The notes beneath the pieces are model-generated. The model saw nothing but the letters and a program-made list of their open reading frames with translations, was not told the DNA's origin and did not search any database. A program made the position numbers and the translations under genes. Below are positions 23,940-31,369 of a DNA stretch of 50,217 bases, piece after piece (the stretch's first letter is position 1; every line of letters begins with the position of its first letter). The stretch is from NCBI RefSeq assembly GCF_001418415.1, contig NZ_LIQT01000067.1, positions 1 to 50,217 on the forward strand, given 5' to 3'. Source of the DNA: Streptomyces hirsutus (GTDB lineage: Bacteria; Actinomycetota; Actinomycetes; Streptomycetales; Streptomycetaceae).

Positions 23940-25099
23940 GCGGCGGCGCGGTGGACTCCGCCGCCTTTCGGCAGGCCCTCGGGCATCACCCCACGGGGGT
24001 GGCCCTGATATCCAGTACCCACGCGGACGGGGAGCCCGTCGGGTTGATCGTGGGCACGTTCACCTCCGTGTCCCTCGACCCACCCCTTGTCGGCTTCCTG
24101 CCCACGCGGGACTCCGCGAGCTTCGCCGCGATCAGGAAATCGGGGCGCTTCACCGTCAACATCCTCGCCCACGACCAGGAACACCTCTGCAGGGCATTGT
24201 CCCGACCCGCGGACAAGAGGTTCGAGGGACTGGAGTGGTCGCCGTCCAGCAACGGGTCGCCGGTTCTCCCGGACGTGGTGTGCAGCATCGACTGCAGCCT
24301 CGAGGCCTGTACCCCGGCAGGAGACCACTACTTCGTGACCGGCTTGGTCGAGAGCCTGGAGATTCATCGTCCGGTCGCCCCGCTGTTGTTCTTCCAGGGT
24401 GGTTTCGGCGGCTTCGTCCCGGGATCCTTCGTCGCGCCGAGTGATGCGATCGTGGCCGAGAGCGTGCAGACCGTGCAGTACATCCGCGACGGCATGCAGC
24501 GTCTTGCGCATGCGGCCCACGGGGAGGTGACTGCTTACGCCAAGGTCACCGACCATGCCGTGGCCGTGGCGACGGTCGCCGGCCCGGATGTGCCGACGTC
24601 CACGATCCTCGGTTCGAAGTGGCCGCTCACGCCTCCTTTCGGCGAGGTGTTCCTGATCGGCGCTCCCGAAGCGGAGATCGAGCAGTGGATGAACAGGGCA
24701 AGGACCGCGGGCGAGGAGTTGCTGCGCATATCGCAGGAGCGTCTGGACCATGCGCACAAACACGGCTGGGCCGGGTCCTACGCCGGGGACACAAGAGACA
24801 CGCTGCTCTTTCCCGCATTGACCGAGTACGGCGTGGACGGAGTCACGCCGGCGAAGCAACGCGAGATCCAGGCGATGCTCCAGGCCGCGGGGGAGGATCT
24901 CCGGCCGGTGGACCTCGAGCCGGAGAAGCAGTACGAGGGCGCAAGCCTGGTGGCCCCCATCCGCAACAGACACGGACGATGCGAACTCATGCTCCGGCTG
25001 TGTCAGATTCCGCCGGTCTCCGGAGCCCGGATCGAGGTCCTGGCCGACGAACTGTGTCGCCTCACCCGAGAAGCCGAGAAGTCCGCACCTCAGGTCTGA
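23936..25099 (+). CDS. Flavin reductase fused to an IclR-like effector domain
   Basis: 387 residues. The first ~165 are a short-chain flavin reductase domain (ALGHHPTGVALISSTHADGEPVGLIVGTFTSVSLDPP; GRFTVNILAHDQE), which makes reduced flavin for a two-component monooxygenase, probably the one at 11670-12950. Residues ~185-385 resemble the ligand-binding domain of IclR regulators: KWPLTPPFGEVFLIG corresponds to the PLHATALGKA region and GASLVAPIRNRHGRCELMLRL to the SVAAPI-RDRDG region. No DNA-binding domain is present. By analogy with the C1 reductase of 4-hydroxyphenylacetate hydroxylase, whose extra MarR-like domain makes it respond to substrate, I infer effector-controlled flavin reduction. 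Confidence 0.88.
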   Translation: MSGGAVDSAAFRQALGHHPTGVALISSTHADGEPVGLIVGTFTSVSLDPPLVGFLPTRDSASFAAIRKSGRFTVNILAHDQEHLCRALSRPADKRFEGLEWSPSSNGSPVLPDVVCSIDCSLEACTPAGDHYFVTGLVESLEIHRPVAPLLFFQGGFGGFVPGSFVAPSDAIVAESVQTVQYIRDGMQRLAHAAHGEVTAYAKVTDHAVAVATVAGPDVPTSTILGSKWPLTPPFGEVFLIGAPEAEIEQWMNRARTAGEELLRISQERLDHAHKHGWAGSYAGDTRDTLLFPALTEYGVDGVTPAKQREIQAMLQAAGEDLRPVDLEPEKQYEGASLVAPIRNRHGRCELMLRLCQIPPVSGARIEVLADELCRLTREAEKSAPQV

Positions 25100-25171
25100 G
25101 CTTGTCGTCCCACCTGAGCGGTTCAGCTGACCCGCTGATCTCGGCTCCTTCCCCGTAGCCCCGCACGCGAC

Positions 25172-25199
25172 GGGGGCCACCCGGCGTGGGTGAGCCCCC
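25172..25199. terminator. Bidirectional terminator closing the catabolic island
   Basis: Stem GGGGGC-CACCC / GGGTG-a-GCCCCC with a 5-nt loop, between the convergent flavin reductase and DD-transpeptidase genes. Confidence 0.8.
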
Positions 25200-25227
25200 G
25201 TGCGCGCCCGTGTGCGTCCGGCGCGGG

Positions 25228-26127
25228 TCAGATCTTGCCGAAGCCGTAGTTCATGATCTTCTTGGCGTCCGTCTCGCGCTGGGCGGAGCCGGTCGAGGCG
25301 AGGACCGTGCCGATGACGGTCTTGCCGTTCTTCGTCGCGGCGAAGACCAGGCAGTACTTGGCCTCCGGGCCCGAACCGGTCTTCACGCCGGTCGTGCCGC
25401 TGTAGCTGCTGAGCAGACCGTTGGTGTTGGTCCACGGTGCCATCGTGCGGGTGCTGCCCGTCTTGGTGACGGTCTTCGCCGTGTACGTCTTCGCCTTGAC
25501 GATCGCGCGGAAGTTGGCGTTCTTCATCGCGCTGCTGGCGATCTTCGTCAGATCACGCGGCGTGGAGTAGTTCTTGCCCTTGCCGATGCCGTCGAACGAG
25601 TCGAAGTTGGTGTTCGTCAGGCCCAGCTTCTTCGCGTCGGCGTTCATCTTGCCGATGAAGGACTTCACGCGGGCGGCCCGCGTCGAGCCCGTACCGAACT
25701 TGTCGGCCAGCGCGTACGCCGCGTCGCAGCCGGACGGCAGCATCAGCCCGTACAACAGCTGGCGCACGGTGACCTTGTCGCCCACGATCAGCCGCGCGGA
25801 CGACGCGTTGTTCGCCACGATGTAGTCGCTGTAGGCCATCTGGATCGTGACCTTGGCGTCCAGGTTCAGGTTCTTCTGCGCGAGCACGACCTTCGCGGTC
25901 ATGATCTTCGTCGTGGAACCGGTCGAGCGGCGGGTGTCCGCGGCCTTGGTGTAGAGGGACTTGCCGTTCACGTCGTTCATCACGAAGCCGCCCTTGGCGG
26001 CGATCGTGGGTGCGGCGGCGGCCTGCGCGGGCGCCGCGTAGAGGGCGCCGGAGGCCAGCATGGCGCCGGTGGTCACGGCGACACCGACGGCTCTGCGGAC
26101 CCGGATGCCCTGAATGCCGATATTCAA
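25228..26127 (-). CDS. Serine DD-transpeptidase/carboxypeptidase, Streptomyces K15 type
   Basis: About 299 residues from TTG 26127: signal peptide (RRAVGVAVTTGAMLASGAL...APAQA) then a penicillin-binding catalytic domain. Active-site motifs are STTK (nucleophile serine), SGC where most relatives have SxN, and KTG. SGC and many flanking residues match what I recall of the Streptomyces K15 DD-transpeptidase. Acts outside the membrane on peptidoglycan stem peptides. The open frame continues upstream into non-coding sequence; TTG 26127 is chosen because it directly precedes the signal peptide, although its ribosome site is weak. Divergent from the GntR gene. Confidence 0.9.
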   Translation of the reverse strand: MNIGIQGIRVRRAVGVAVTTGAMLASGALYAAPAQAAAAPTIAAKGGFVMNDVNGKSLYTKAADTRRSTGSTTKIMTAKVVLAQKNLNLDAKVTIQMAYSDYIVANNASSARLIVGDKVTVRQLLYGLMLPSGCDAAYALADKFGTGSTRAARVKSFIGKMNADAKKLGLTNTNFDSFDGIGKGKNYSTPRDLTKIASSAMKNANFRAIVKAKTYTAKTVTKTGSTRTMAPWTNTNGLLSSYSGTTGVKTGSGPEAKYCLVFAATKNGKTVIGTVLASTGSAQRETDAKKIMNYGFGKI

Positions 26128-26258
26128 GTGAGGTACCCCGATTACGTTGAATGCCCCATTGCTGCGGCCGACTTGAGGCGCGACCGAGAGCGGCCGCACG
26201 AGTCTGACGCATAGATGGCGCGGATGGTTGTGCGCCGGGGTGAGGTGATTTTCCGGTC

Positions 26259-26338
26259 CGTGCGGCAAGGGCGGTGCGACAGGGCGGTGCGGCAGAGCGG
26301 TGCGACAGGGCGGTGCGGCAAGGGTGGTGCGGCAGAGC
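26259..26338. repeat. Tandem minisatellite, about six 13-14 bp units
   Basis: Imperfect head-to-tail units alternating GGTGCGACAGGGC and GGTGCGGCAGAGC. It lies upstream of the GntR gene in the 276-bp divergent region 26128-26403, which otherwise shows only a weak TATCCT -10-like element near 26394. Confidence 0.75.
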
Positions 26339-26403
26339 GGCGCGGGCGGTCCGGATGATGGACGGATGCATCCACGCACACGTGTTGTATCTATCCTGTC
26401 GGC

Positions 26404-27057
26404 ATGAGTCCGGCTCCCGTGAAGCAACCCCCCGCCGCCGAACGCGTCTACATCCACGTCAAGCAGGGTGTCCTCGAGCGCCGTTACGAGGGCGGCACGC
26501 TGCTGACCGAGGGGGAGCTGGCCGACGCCGCCGGGGTCTCGCGCACACCGGTGCGTGAGGCGCTGCTGCGGCTGGAGGCCGAGGGCCTGATCCGGCTCTA
26601 CCCGAAGAAGGGCGCCCTCGTCCTGCCCGTCTCCGCGCAGGAGATCGCCGACGTCGTCGAGACCCGGCTGCTCGTCGAGGAGCACGCGGTGCGCAAGGCC
26701 GTCCCCGCGCCCCCCGGGCTCATCGAGCGCCTGGAGGCGCTGCTCGCCCGGCAGAAGGAGCAGGCCGCCGCCGGTGACTTGGCCGCCGTGTCCGTCACCG
26801 ACCGCTGTTTCCACGCGGAGATCGTCCGCAGCGGCGGCAACGAGATCCTCTCCCGCCTCTACGACCAGCTCCGCGACCGGCAGTTGCGGATGGGAGTCGC
26901 CGTCATGCACTCGCACCCCGACCGCATCGCGAAGACCCTCTCCGAGCACCAGGAGATCCTCGATGCGCTGCGCTCGGGCGACCCGGAGGCGGCCGCCGGG
27001 GTCGTCAACCGGCACGTCGGCTGGTTCTCCCACTTGGCCCGGGGAGAGGTGCGATGA
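26404..27057 (+). CDS. GntR-family regulator, FadR/FCD subfamily
   Basis: 217 residues. Winged helix ~10-78 (LTEGELADAAGVSRTPVREALLRLEAEGLI is the GntR signature). FCD all-helical effector domain ~85-210, with the metal-binding pattern CFHAEIV, SEHQEIL and NRHVGWF. Probably controls itself and the transporter gene it overlaps by 4 bp; the ligand is a small carboxylate by family analogy. Confidence 0.92.
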   Translation: MSPAPVKQPPAAERVYIHVKQGVLERRYEGGTLLTEGELADAAGVSRTPVREALLRLEAEGLIRLYPKKGALVLPVSAQEIADVVETRLLVEEHAVRKAVPAPPGLIERLEALLARQKEQAAAGDLAAVSVTDRCFHAEIVRSGGNEILSRLYDQLRDRQLRMGVAVMHSHPDRIAKTLSEHQEILDALRSGDPEAAAGVVNRHVGWFSHLARGEVR

Positions 27058-28352
27058 GCGGCGGGAGCGCCCTGCCCGGGGATCCTCCGGGCGGGCGGCG
27101 GGCCCTGATGGTGTGGGGGATCGGTGTCTCGGTCTACTTCGTCGCCGTCATCTTCCGTACGTCCCTGGGGGTGGCCGGCCTCGACGCGGCCGACCGCTTC
27201 GGGGTCAACGCCTCCGCCCTGTCCACCTTCTCCATCCTCCAGCTGCTGGTCTACGCGGGCATGCAGATACCCGTCGGCCTGCTCGTCGACCGGCTCGGCA
27301 CCAAGAAGGTGCTGGGCATCGGCGTCGTGCTGTTCACGGTCGGACAGCTCGGCTTCGCCCTCTCCCCGTCGTACGGCATGGCGCTCGCCTCCCGTGCCCT
27401 GCTCGGCTGCGGGGACGCCATGACGTTCATCAGCGTGCTGCGGCTGGGCAGCCGGTGGTTCCCGGCCCGGCGCGGGCCGCTGATCGGGCAGCTCGCCGGG
27501 CTGGCCGGCATGGCGGGCAACCTCGTCTCCACCCTGGTCCTGGCCCGGCTGCTGCACGGCATCGGCTGGACGGCGGCCTTCGCGGGCAGCGCGCTCGCCG
27601 GCGTCGTGGTGTTCGTCCTGCTCCTGCTGTTCCTGAAGGACCATCCCGAGGGCCACGAGCCGGCCCCCGTCCCGCACCAGGGCGCCGCCTACGTGCGCCG
27701 GCAGATCGCCGCCTCCTGGCGCGAACCGGGGACCCGGCTCGGCATGTGGGTGCACTTCACCACGCAGTTCCCGGCGATGGTGTTCCTGCTGCTGTGGGGC
27801 ATGCCGTTCCTCGTCGAGGCGCAGGGGCTGTCCCGGGCCACCGCCGGTGAGCTGCTCACCCTCGTGGTGCTGTCCAACATGGTCTTCGGTCTCGTCTACG
27901 GTCAGCTGATCGCCCGGCAGCACGGCGCGCGGCTGCCGCTGGTCCTCGGGACCGTCGGGGTGACGGCCCTGCTGTGGGCGGTCACGCTGGCCTACCCGGG
28001 CGAGACGGCGCCGATGTGGCTGCTGGTGGTGCTGTGCACGGTGCTGGGTGCCTGCGGTCCGGCCTCGATGATCGGCTTCGACTTCTCCCGTCCGGTGAAC
28101 CCGCCGGAGCGGCAGGGCACGGCGTCCGGCATCACCAACATGGGCGGCTTCATCGCGTCCATGACCACCCTGTTCGCCGTCGGCGTGCTCCTGGACGCCA
28201 CCGGCGGGGACTACGGCGTCGCCTTCGCGGCCGTCTTCGTCCTCCAGGCTTTCGGGCTCACCCAGATCCTGCGGCTGCGCGGGCAGGCGGCGCGCAGGGA
28301 GCGGGAACGGCTGGTCGCCAGCCGGGTGGAGAGCGTGCACGTGCCGGTGTAG
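27054..28352 (+). CDS. MFS transporter
   Basis: 432 residues, about 12 membrane spans. GLLVDRLGTKKVLGIG is the loop 2-3 motif, and it has the glycine-rich spans typical of the superfamily. Translationally coupled to the GntR regulator (ATGA overlap), so probably an anion or metabolite carrier induced by the GntR ligand. Substrate not recognisable. Confidence 0.87.
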   Translation: MSGGSALPGDPPGGRRALMVWGIGVSVYFVAVIFRTSLGVAGLDAADRFGVNASALSTFSILQLLVYAGMQIPVGLLVDRLGTKKVLGIGVVLFTVGQLGFALSPSYGMALASRALLGCGDAMTFISVLRLGSRWFPARRGPLIGQLAGLAGMAGNLVSTLVLARLLHGIGWTAAFAGSALAGVVVFVLLLLFLKDHPEGHEPAPVPHQGAAYVRRQIAASWREPGTRLGMWVHFTTQFPAMVFLLLWGMPFLVEAQGLSRATAGELLTLVVLSNMVFGLVYGQLIARQHGARLPLVLGTVGVTALLWAVTLAYPGETAPMWLLVVLCTVLGACGPASMIGFDFSRPVNPPERQGTASGITNMGGFIASMTTLFAVGVLLDATGGDYGVAFAAVFVLQAFGLTQILRLRGQAARRERERLVASRVESVHVPV

Positions 28353-28362
28353 GGGCGTGGGC

Positions 28363-28417
28363 GGGCGCCGGGGCCCGGGAGGTCGCCGTACAGGGCCGTC
28401 CCGGAGCCCCGGTGCCC
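28363..28417. terminator. Hairpin between MFS and MDMPI-family genes
   Basis: Long imperfect stem (GGGCGCCGGGGCCCGGGA against TCCCGGAGCCCCGGTGCCC, few mismatches) with an 18-nt loop, between convergent genes. Confidence 0.6.
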
Positions 28418-28431
28418 CGCTCCCGTCGGTT

Positions 28432-29256
28432 CTACCGCGTCACCGCGAAGTGCCGCAGGATCGCCGCCGCCAGGTCCGGGTCGCCCTCCGTCTTCACCCG
28501 GTCCGACACCGCTTCCGGCGTCACCCGGCCGCACGCCAGGCGGACGTACGTCTCCCAGTCGAGGCCGAGCGTGACGGCCGGGCCGAGCGCCGGGGCGGTC
28601 TCCAGCGTGCCGCGGCCCTGGATGTCGACGCGGATGGTGCGCAGGAACTCCACGGGCCCGTGGACGTCGATCACCACGGCCGAGCTGCGCGGTGCCTCCG
28701 CCTTCTCGGCGACCACCCGCGGCAGCTCCGCGAGCAGCACGTCGCGGGCGACGTGCGCGCCGGGGGAGTCGAGGTTGCCGGGGCGGCCGAGGGCCGCGCG
28801 CAGGTCCTGCTCGTGCACCCACATGTCGCACGCGTGCCGGCGCATGGACTCCTCCAGCGTGAGCTCCGAGCCGAGCGGGCCGCGCACCGTCCTGCCGGGC
28901 TCACGCGCATCGTTCCGCAGCTGGCGGTTGCGGCGGATGATCGTGTACTCCAGCTCGGAGGTCATCTCCGGCGCCGTGTGGTGGCGCCGCACGTCGACCT
29001 GTATCTCCATGTAGCGCTGCTGGTCGTTGGTGACGTGGAACAGGTCGCGCGGGAGGGTGTGGATCGGGCGCGGGTCGCCCAGCATCTCGCAGTCCAGACC
29101 GATGACGTGGGAGACCACATCGCGGACCGACCACCCCGGGCACGGCGTCCGCCGGTTCCAGTCGGCCTCCACGAGCGGCTGCACCAGCTCGGATATCGCC
29201 TCGACGGAATGGTTCCAGGCGTCGGCGTAGGGCTGGAGGGTGGGATGCAGACTCAC
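28432..29256 (-). CDS. Maleylpyruvate isomerase family, mycothiol-dependent enzyme
   Basis: 274 residues. The N-terminal ~150 form the MDMPI/DinB-like four-helix domain: DWNRRTPCPGWSVRDVVSHVIGLD supplies one metal histidine and RRHACDMWVHEQDLR the others. The C-terminal domain is the actinobacterial SCP-2-like half. Relatives use mycothiol for isomerisation or S-transfer. No maleylpyruvate pathway genes are adjacent, so the substrate is unknown. Confidence 0.85.
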   Translation of the reverse strand: MSLHPTLQPYADAWNHSVEAISELVQPLVEADWNRRTPCPGWSVRDVVSHVIGLDCEMLGDPRPIHTLPRDLFHVTNDQQRYMEIQVDVRRHHTAPEMTSELEYTIIRRNRQLRNDAREPGRTVRGPLGSELTLEESMRRHACDMWVHEQDLRAALGRPGNLDSPGAHVARDVLLAELPRVVAEKAEAPRSSAVVIDVHGPVEFLRTIRVDIQGRGTLETAPALGPAVTLGLDWETYVRLACGRVTPEAVSDRVKTEGDPDLAAAILRHFAVTR

Positions 29257-29474
29257 GGAACGGGACCCCTCGGCGGTCGGTACACGGGCAGGTTGTGGCG
29301 GCGGTGCCAGTGGGCGGTGGCTGCGCTCGGCGGGCGTCTCGGGACTCCCCCGGTTCTCGGCTACGCTCGAACCGGGAGGGCCCCCAAGTTACGCTGCTGT
29401 GAGGCACCCCGGCAGTGCTTTCGTGTGACGATCGTAGGCCGTGCCGACGAGTCGAATGCCAGGACGGTGGTATT

Positions 29475-30293
29475 GTGCGCGCTTCGTTGCTCCAAGTCGA
29501 CGTGAACGAGGGCGAATCGGTCGAATCCCGTCGGCGCAGGGTGGCCGCTCTGGTACGGGAACAGGCCGGGGCGGACCTCGTCGTCCTGCCGGAGCTGTGG
29601 ACGACCGGTGCGTTCGCCTACGAGGACTTCGCGCGCGAGGCGGAACCCCTCCACGGGCCGACCCTCGAGGCGATGGCCGCGGCCGCGCGCGACGCGGGCG
29701 TGTGGCTGCACGCGGGCTCCGTCCCGGAGCGGGCCGCCGCCGACGACGGCTCCGCCGGGGGCGACGGGCCGCTCTACAACACCTCGCTCGTCCTCTCCCC
29801 CGCCGGAGACCTGGCCGCCGTCTACCGCAAGATCCACCGCTTCGGCTTCGACCAGGGCGAGGCCGTCCTGATGAGCGCGGGCGACGCGCTGGTGACGGTG
29901 CCGCTGCCGCACACCACGCTCGGTGTCGCGACCTGCTACGACCTCCGCTTCCCCGAGCTCTTCCGCGGTCTCGTCGACGCCGGTGCCGAGACGCTGGTCG
30001 TCTCGTCGGGCTGGCCGGACCGGCGGCGGTCCCACTGGACGCTCCTGGCGCAGGCGCGGGCCGTGGAGAACCAGGCGTACGTCCTCGCGTGCGGAACGGC
30101 CGGGACCCACGCCGGAGTTCCGCAGGCGGGTCACTCGATCGTGGTCGATCCGTGGGGGGAGGTCCTGGCGGAGGCCGGCTCGGGGGAGCAGGTCCTCACG
30201 GTGGACTTCGACCCGGCGAAGGTGGCGAAGACCCGCGAGCAGTTCCCGGCCCTCAAGGACCGCGTCCTCGGCCTGGACCGCCCGCACCGCTGA
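29475..30293 (+). CDS. Carbon-nitrogen hydrolase (nitrilase superfamily amidase)
   Basis: 272 residues. The catalytic triad is visible: Glu in VVLPELW, Lys in YRKIHRF, Cys in TCYDLRFPE. Similar to omega-amidase/NIT2-like enzymes by length and motifs, so hydrolysis of a small amide is likely. GTG 29475 begins the family-typical VRASLLQVDV; the open frame further upstream is out of family. Divergent from the MDMPI gene. Confidence 0.9.
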   Translation: MRASLLQVDVNEGESVESRRRRVAALVREQAGADLVVLPELWTTGAFAYEDFAREAEPLHGPTLEAMAAAARDAGVWLHAGSVPERAAADDGSAGGDGPLYNTSLVLSPAGDLAAVYRKIHRFGFDQGEAVLMSAGDALVTVPLPHTTLGVATCYDLRFPELFRGLVDAGAETLVVSSGWPDRRRSHWTLLAQARAVENQAYVLACGTAGTHAGVPQAGHSIVVDPWGEVLAEAGSGEQVLTVDFDPAKVAKTREQFPALKDRVLGLDRPHR

Positions 30294-30297
30294 GCCT

Positions 30298-30324
30298 CCG
30301 CCCCGAGGAACGGACCCGGGGCGG
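30298..30324. terminator. Hairpin after the nitrilase-type gene
   Basis: 8-bp GC-rich stem CCGCCCCG/CGGGGCGG with an 11-nt loop, between convergent genes; modest strength. Confidence 0.45.
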
Positions 30325-30362
30325 GCTCCGGAGCGGGACCCTGGAGAGGGCCCCGGGAGGCC

Positions 30363-30854
30363 CTAGCCCTCCCGCTCCTTCTCCGCCAGGTGGATCACGC
30401 ACACCGCCACCGCGATCAGCAGCGCCGGGTCCGCGTCGTCCCGTACGACGTCGACGCCGTACGTCTCCCGGATGTGCCGCCAGCGCCGCGAGATCACGGC
30501 GAGCAGTTCGCCGTCGTACTCCACGGCGAACTCGCGGTCGAGGATCTTCCCGCTGACGTCCAGTTCGGTGCCGTCGGCCAGAGTGACCCGGTAGTGGTTG
30601 CGCAGCAGGGACAGCCGCTTGCGCCGGATCGCCGCCAGCGCCTCGCCGTCCCGCTCGATCACCATGGTGTCGCGCAGGGCGAACATCTTCTTGCGGATGT
30701 CGATGAGTACACGGCCCCGGACGTCCTTCAGTTCGAAGGTGTCCCGCAGCCGCATGGCCTTGCCGTCGACGAGGAAGACCTTGTTGCCCTGGTCGTCCTC
30801 GATCCAGTAGTCGTCACCGATTCCGAGGAGCCGGTCGCGTACGAGGAATCTCAT
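30363..30854 (-). CDS. LURP-one-related (tubby-like) protein
   Basis: 163 residues. The pattern IEDDQGNKVFLVDGKAMRLRDTFELKD and alternating beta strands (RVLIDIRKKMFALRDTMVI) are typical of the LURP-one/DUF567 tubby-like beta barrel, perhaps a lipid-binding scaffold. ATG 30854 follows GAGGG; the upstream extension crosses a tandem repeat and is unlikely to be coding. Function unknown. Confidence 0.85.
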   Translation of the reverse strand: MRFLVRDRLLGIGDDYWIEDDQGNKVFLVDGKAMRLRDTFELKDVRGRVLIDIRKKMFALRDTMVIERDGEALAAIRRKRLSLLRNHYRVTLADGTELDVSGKILDREFAVEYDGELLAVISRRWRHIRETYGVDVVRDDADPALLIAVAVCVIHLAEKEREG

Positions 30855-30921
30855 GCCCTCACGGGTGCCCCGCCGCCCGCCTCCCGACGCCGTCACTAGG
30901 CCGATTGTCGGCATACGGCGT

Positions 30922-30990
30922 ACCCGGCACCTGTGGTGTACATGGCGCACGTGGTGTACCCGGCGCAGGCGGGGTACATGGCACGCCCAC
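30922..30990. repeat. Imperfect 18-bp tandem repeat
   Basis: Units GGTGTACATGGCGCACGT, GGTGTACCCGGCGCAGGC and GGGGTACATGGCACGCCC follow one another (30933-30986), flanked by degenerate copies. It sits just upstream of the LURP-one gene, so it may affect its promoter. Confidence 0.65.
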
Positions 30991-31016
30991 GGCGTACGCG
31001 CACCGGTGACGTTCGA

Positions 31017-31265
31017 TCAGACCCCGTACCCGTCGCTGTAGCCGTCACGGCTGCGCGGGCGGGTGTCGTCGATGACGGGCGTGGTCGGCGGGACGACGAC
31101 GCGCCTGCGCCGGGCGATGCTGCTGAAGGTCGCCACGCCGATCAGTCCGACGATCATGAAGATGACGCCGACCAGGTTCAGGTTGACTCCCTGCATGTCC
31201 CAGTCGGTCGCGAAGGTGAGGATCGCCCCTACGGCGATCAGGATGATGCACCCTCCGAGTCCCAT
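31017..31265 (-). CDS. Small two-span membrane protein (DUF6458-like)
   Basis: 82 residues. MGLGGCIILIAVGAILTFATDW and VNLNLVGVIFMIVGLIGVATF are two membrane spans, followed by a basic, then Asp/Arg-rich cytoplasmic tail. Common in actinobacteria, function unknown. ATG 31265 has GGAGG 8 nt upstream. Confidence 0.85.
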   Translation of the reverse strand: MGLGGCIILIAVGAILTFATDWDMQGVNLNLVGVIFMIVGLIGVATFSSIARRRRVVVPPTTPVIDDTRPRSRDGYSDGYGV

Positions 31266-31369
31266 GAGTGCCGCCTCCCTGTATCCGGTTCTCCCGGTTC
31301 TTCCCCGGTCCTTCCGGTTGCCTCCAGGTACCCGGGCAGTCATCGCTCATGCGTCGGGGGCGGGCGCCC

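Noticed and set aside
26259..26338. CRISPR-like array
   Set aside because: Units are contiguous with no unique spacers and there are no cas genes; it is a minisatellite.
26128..27033. N-terminal extension of the DD-transpeptidase frame
   Set aside because: It would cover the tandem repeat and the GntR gene and would bury the signal peptide inside the protein.
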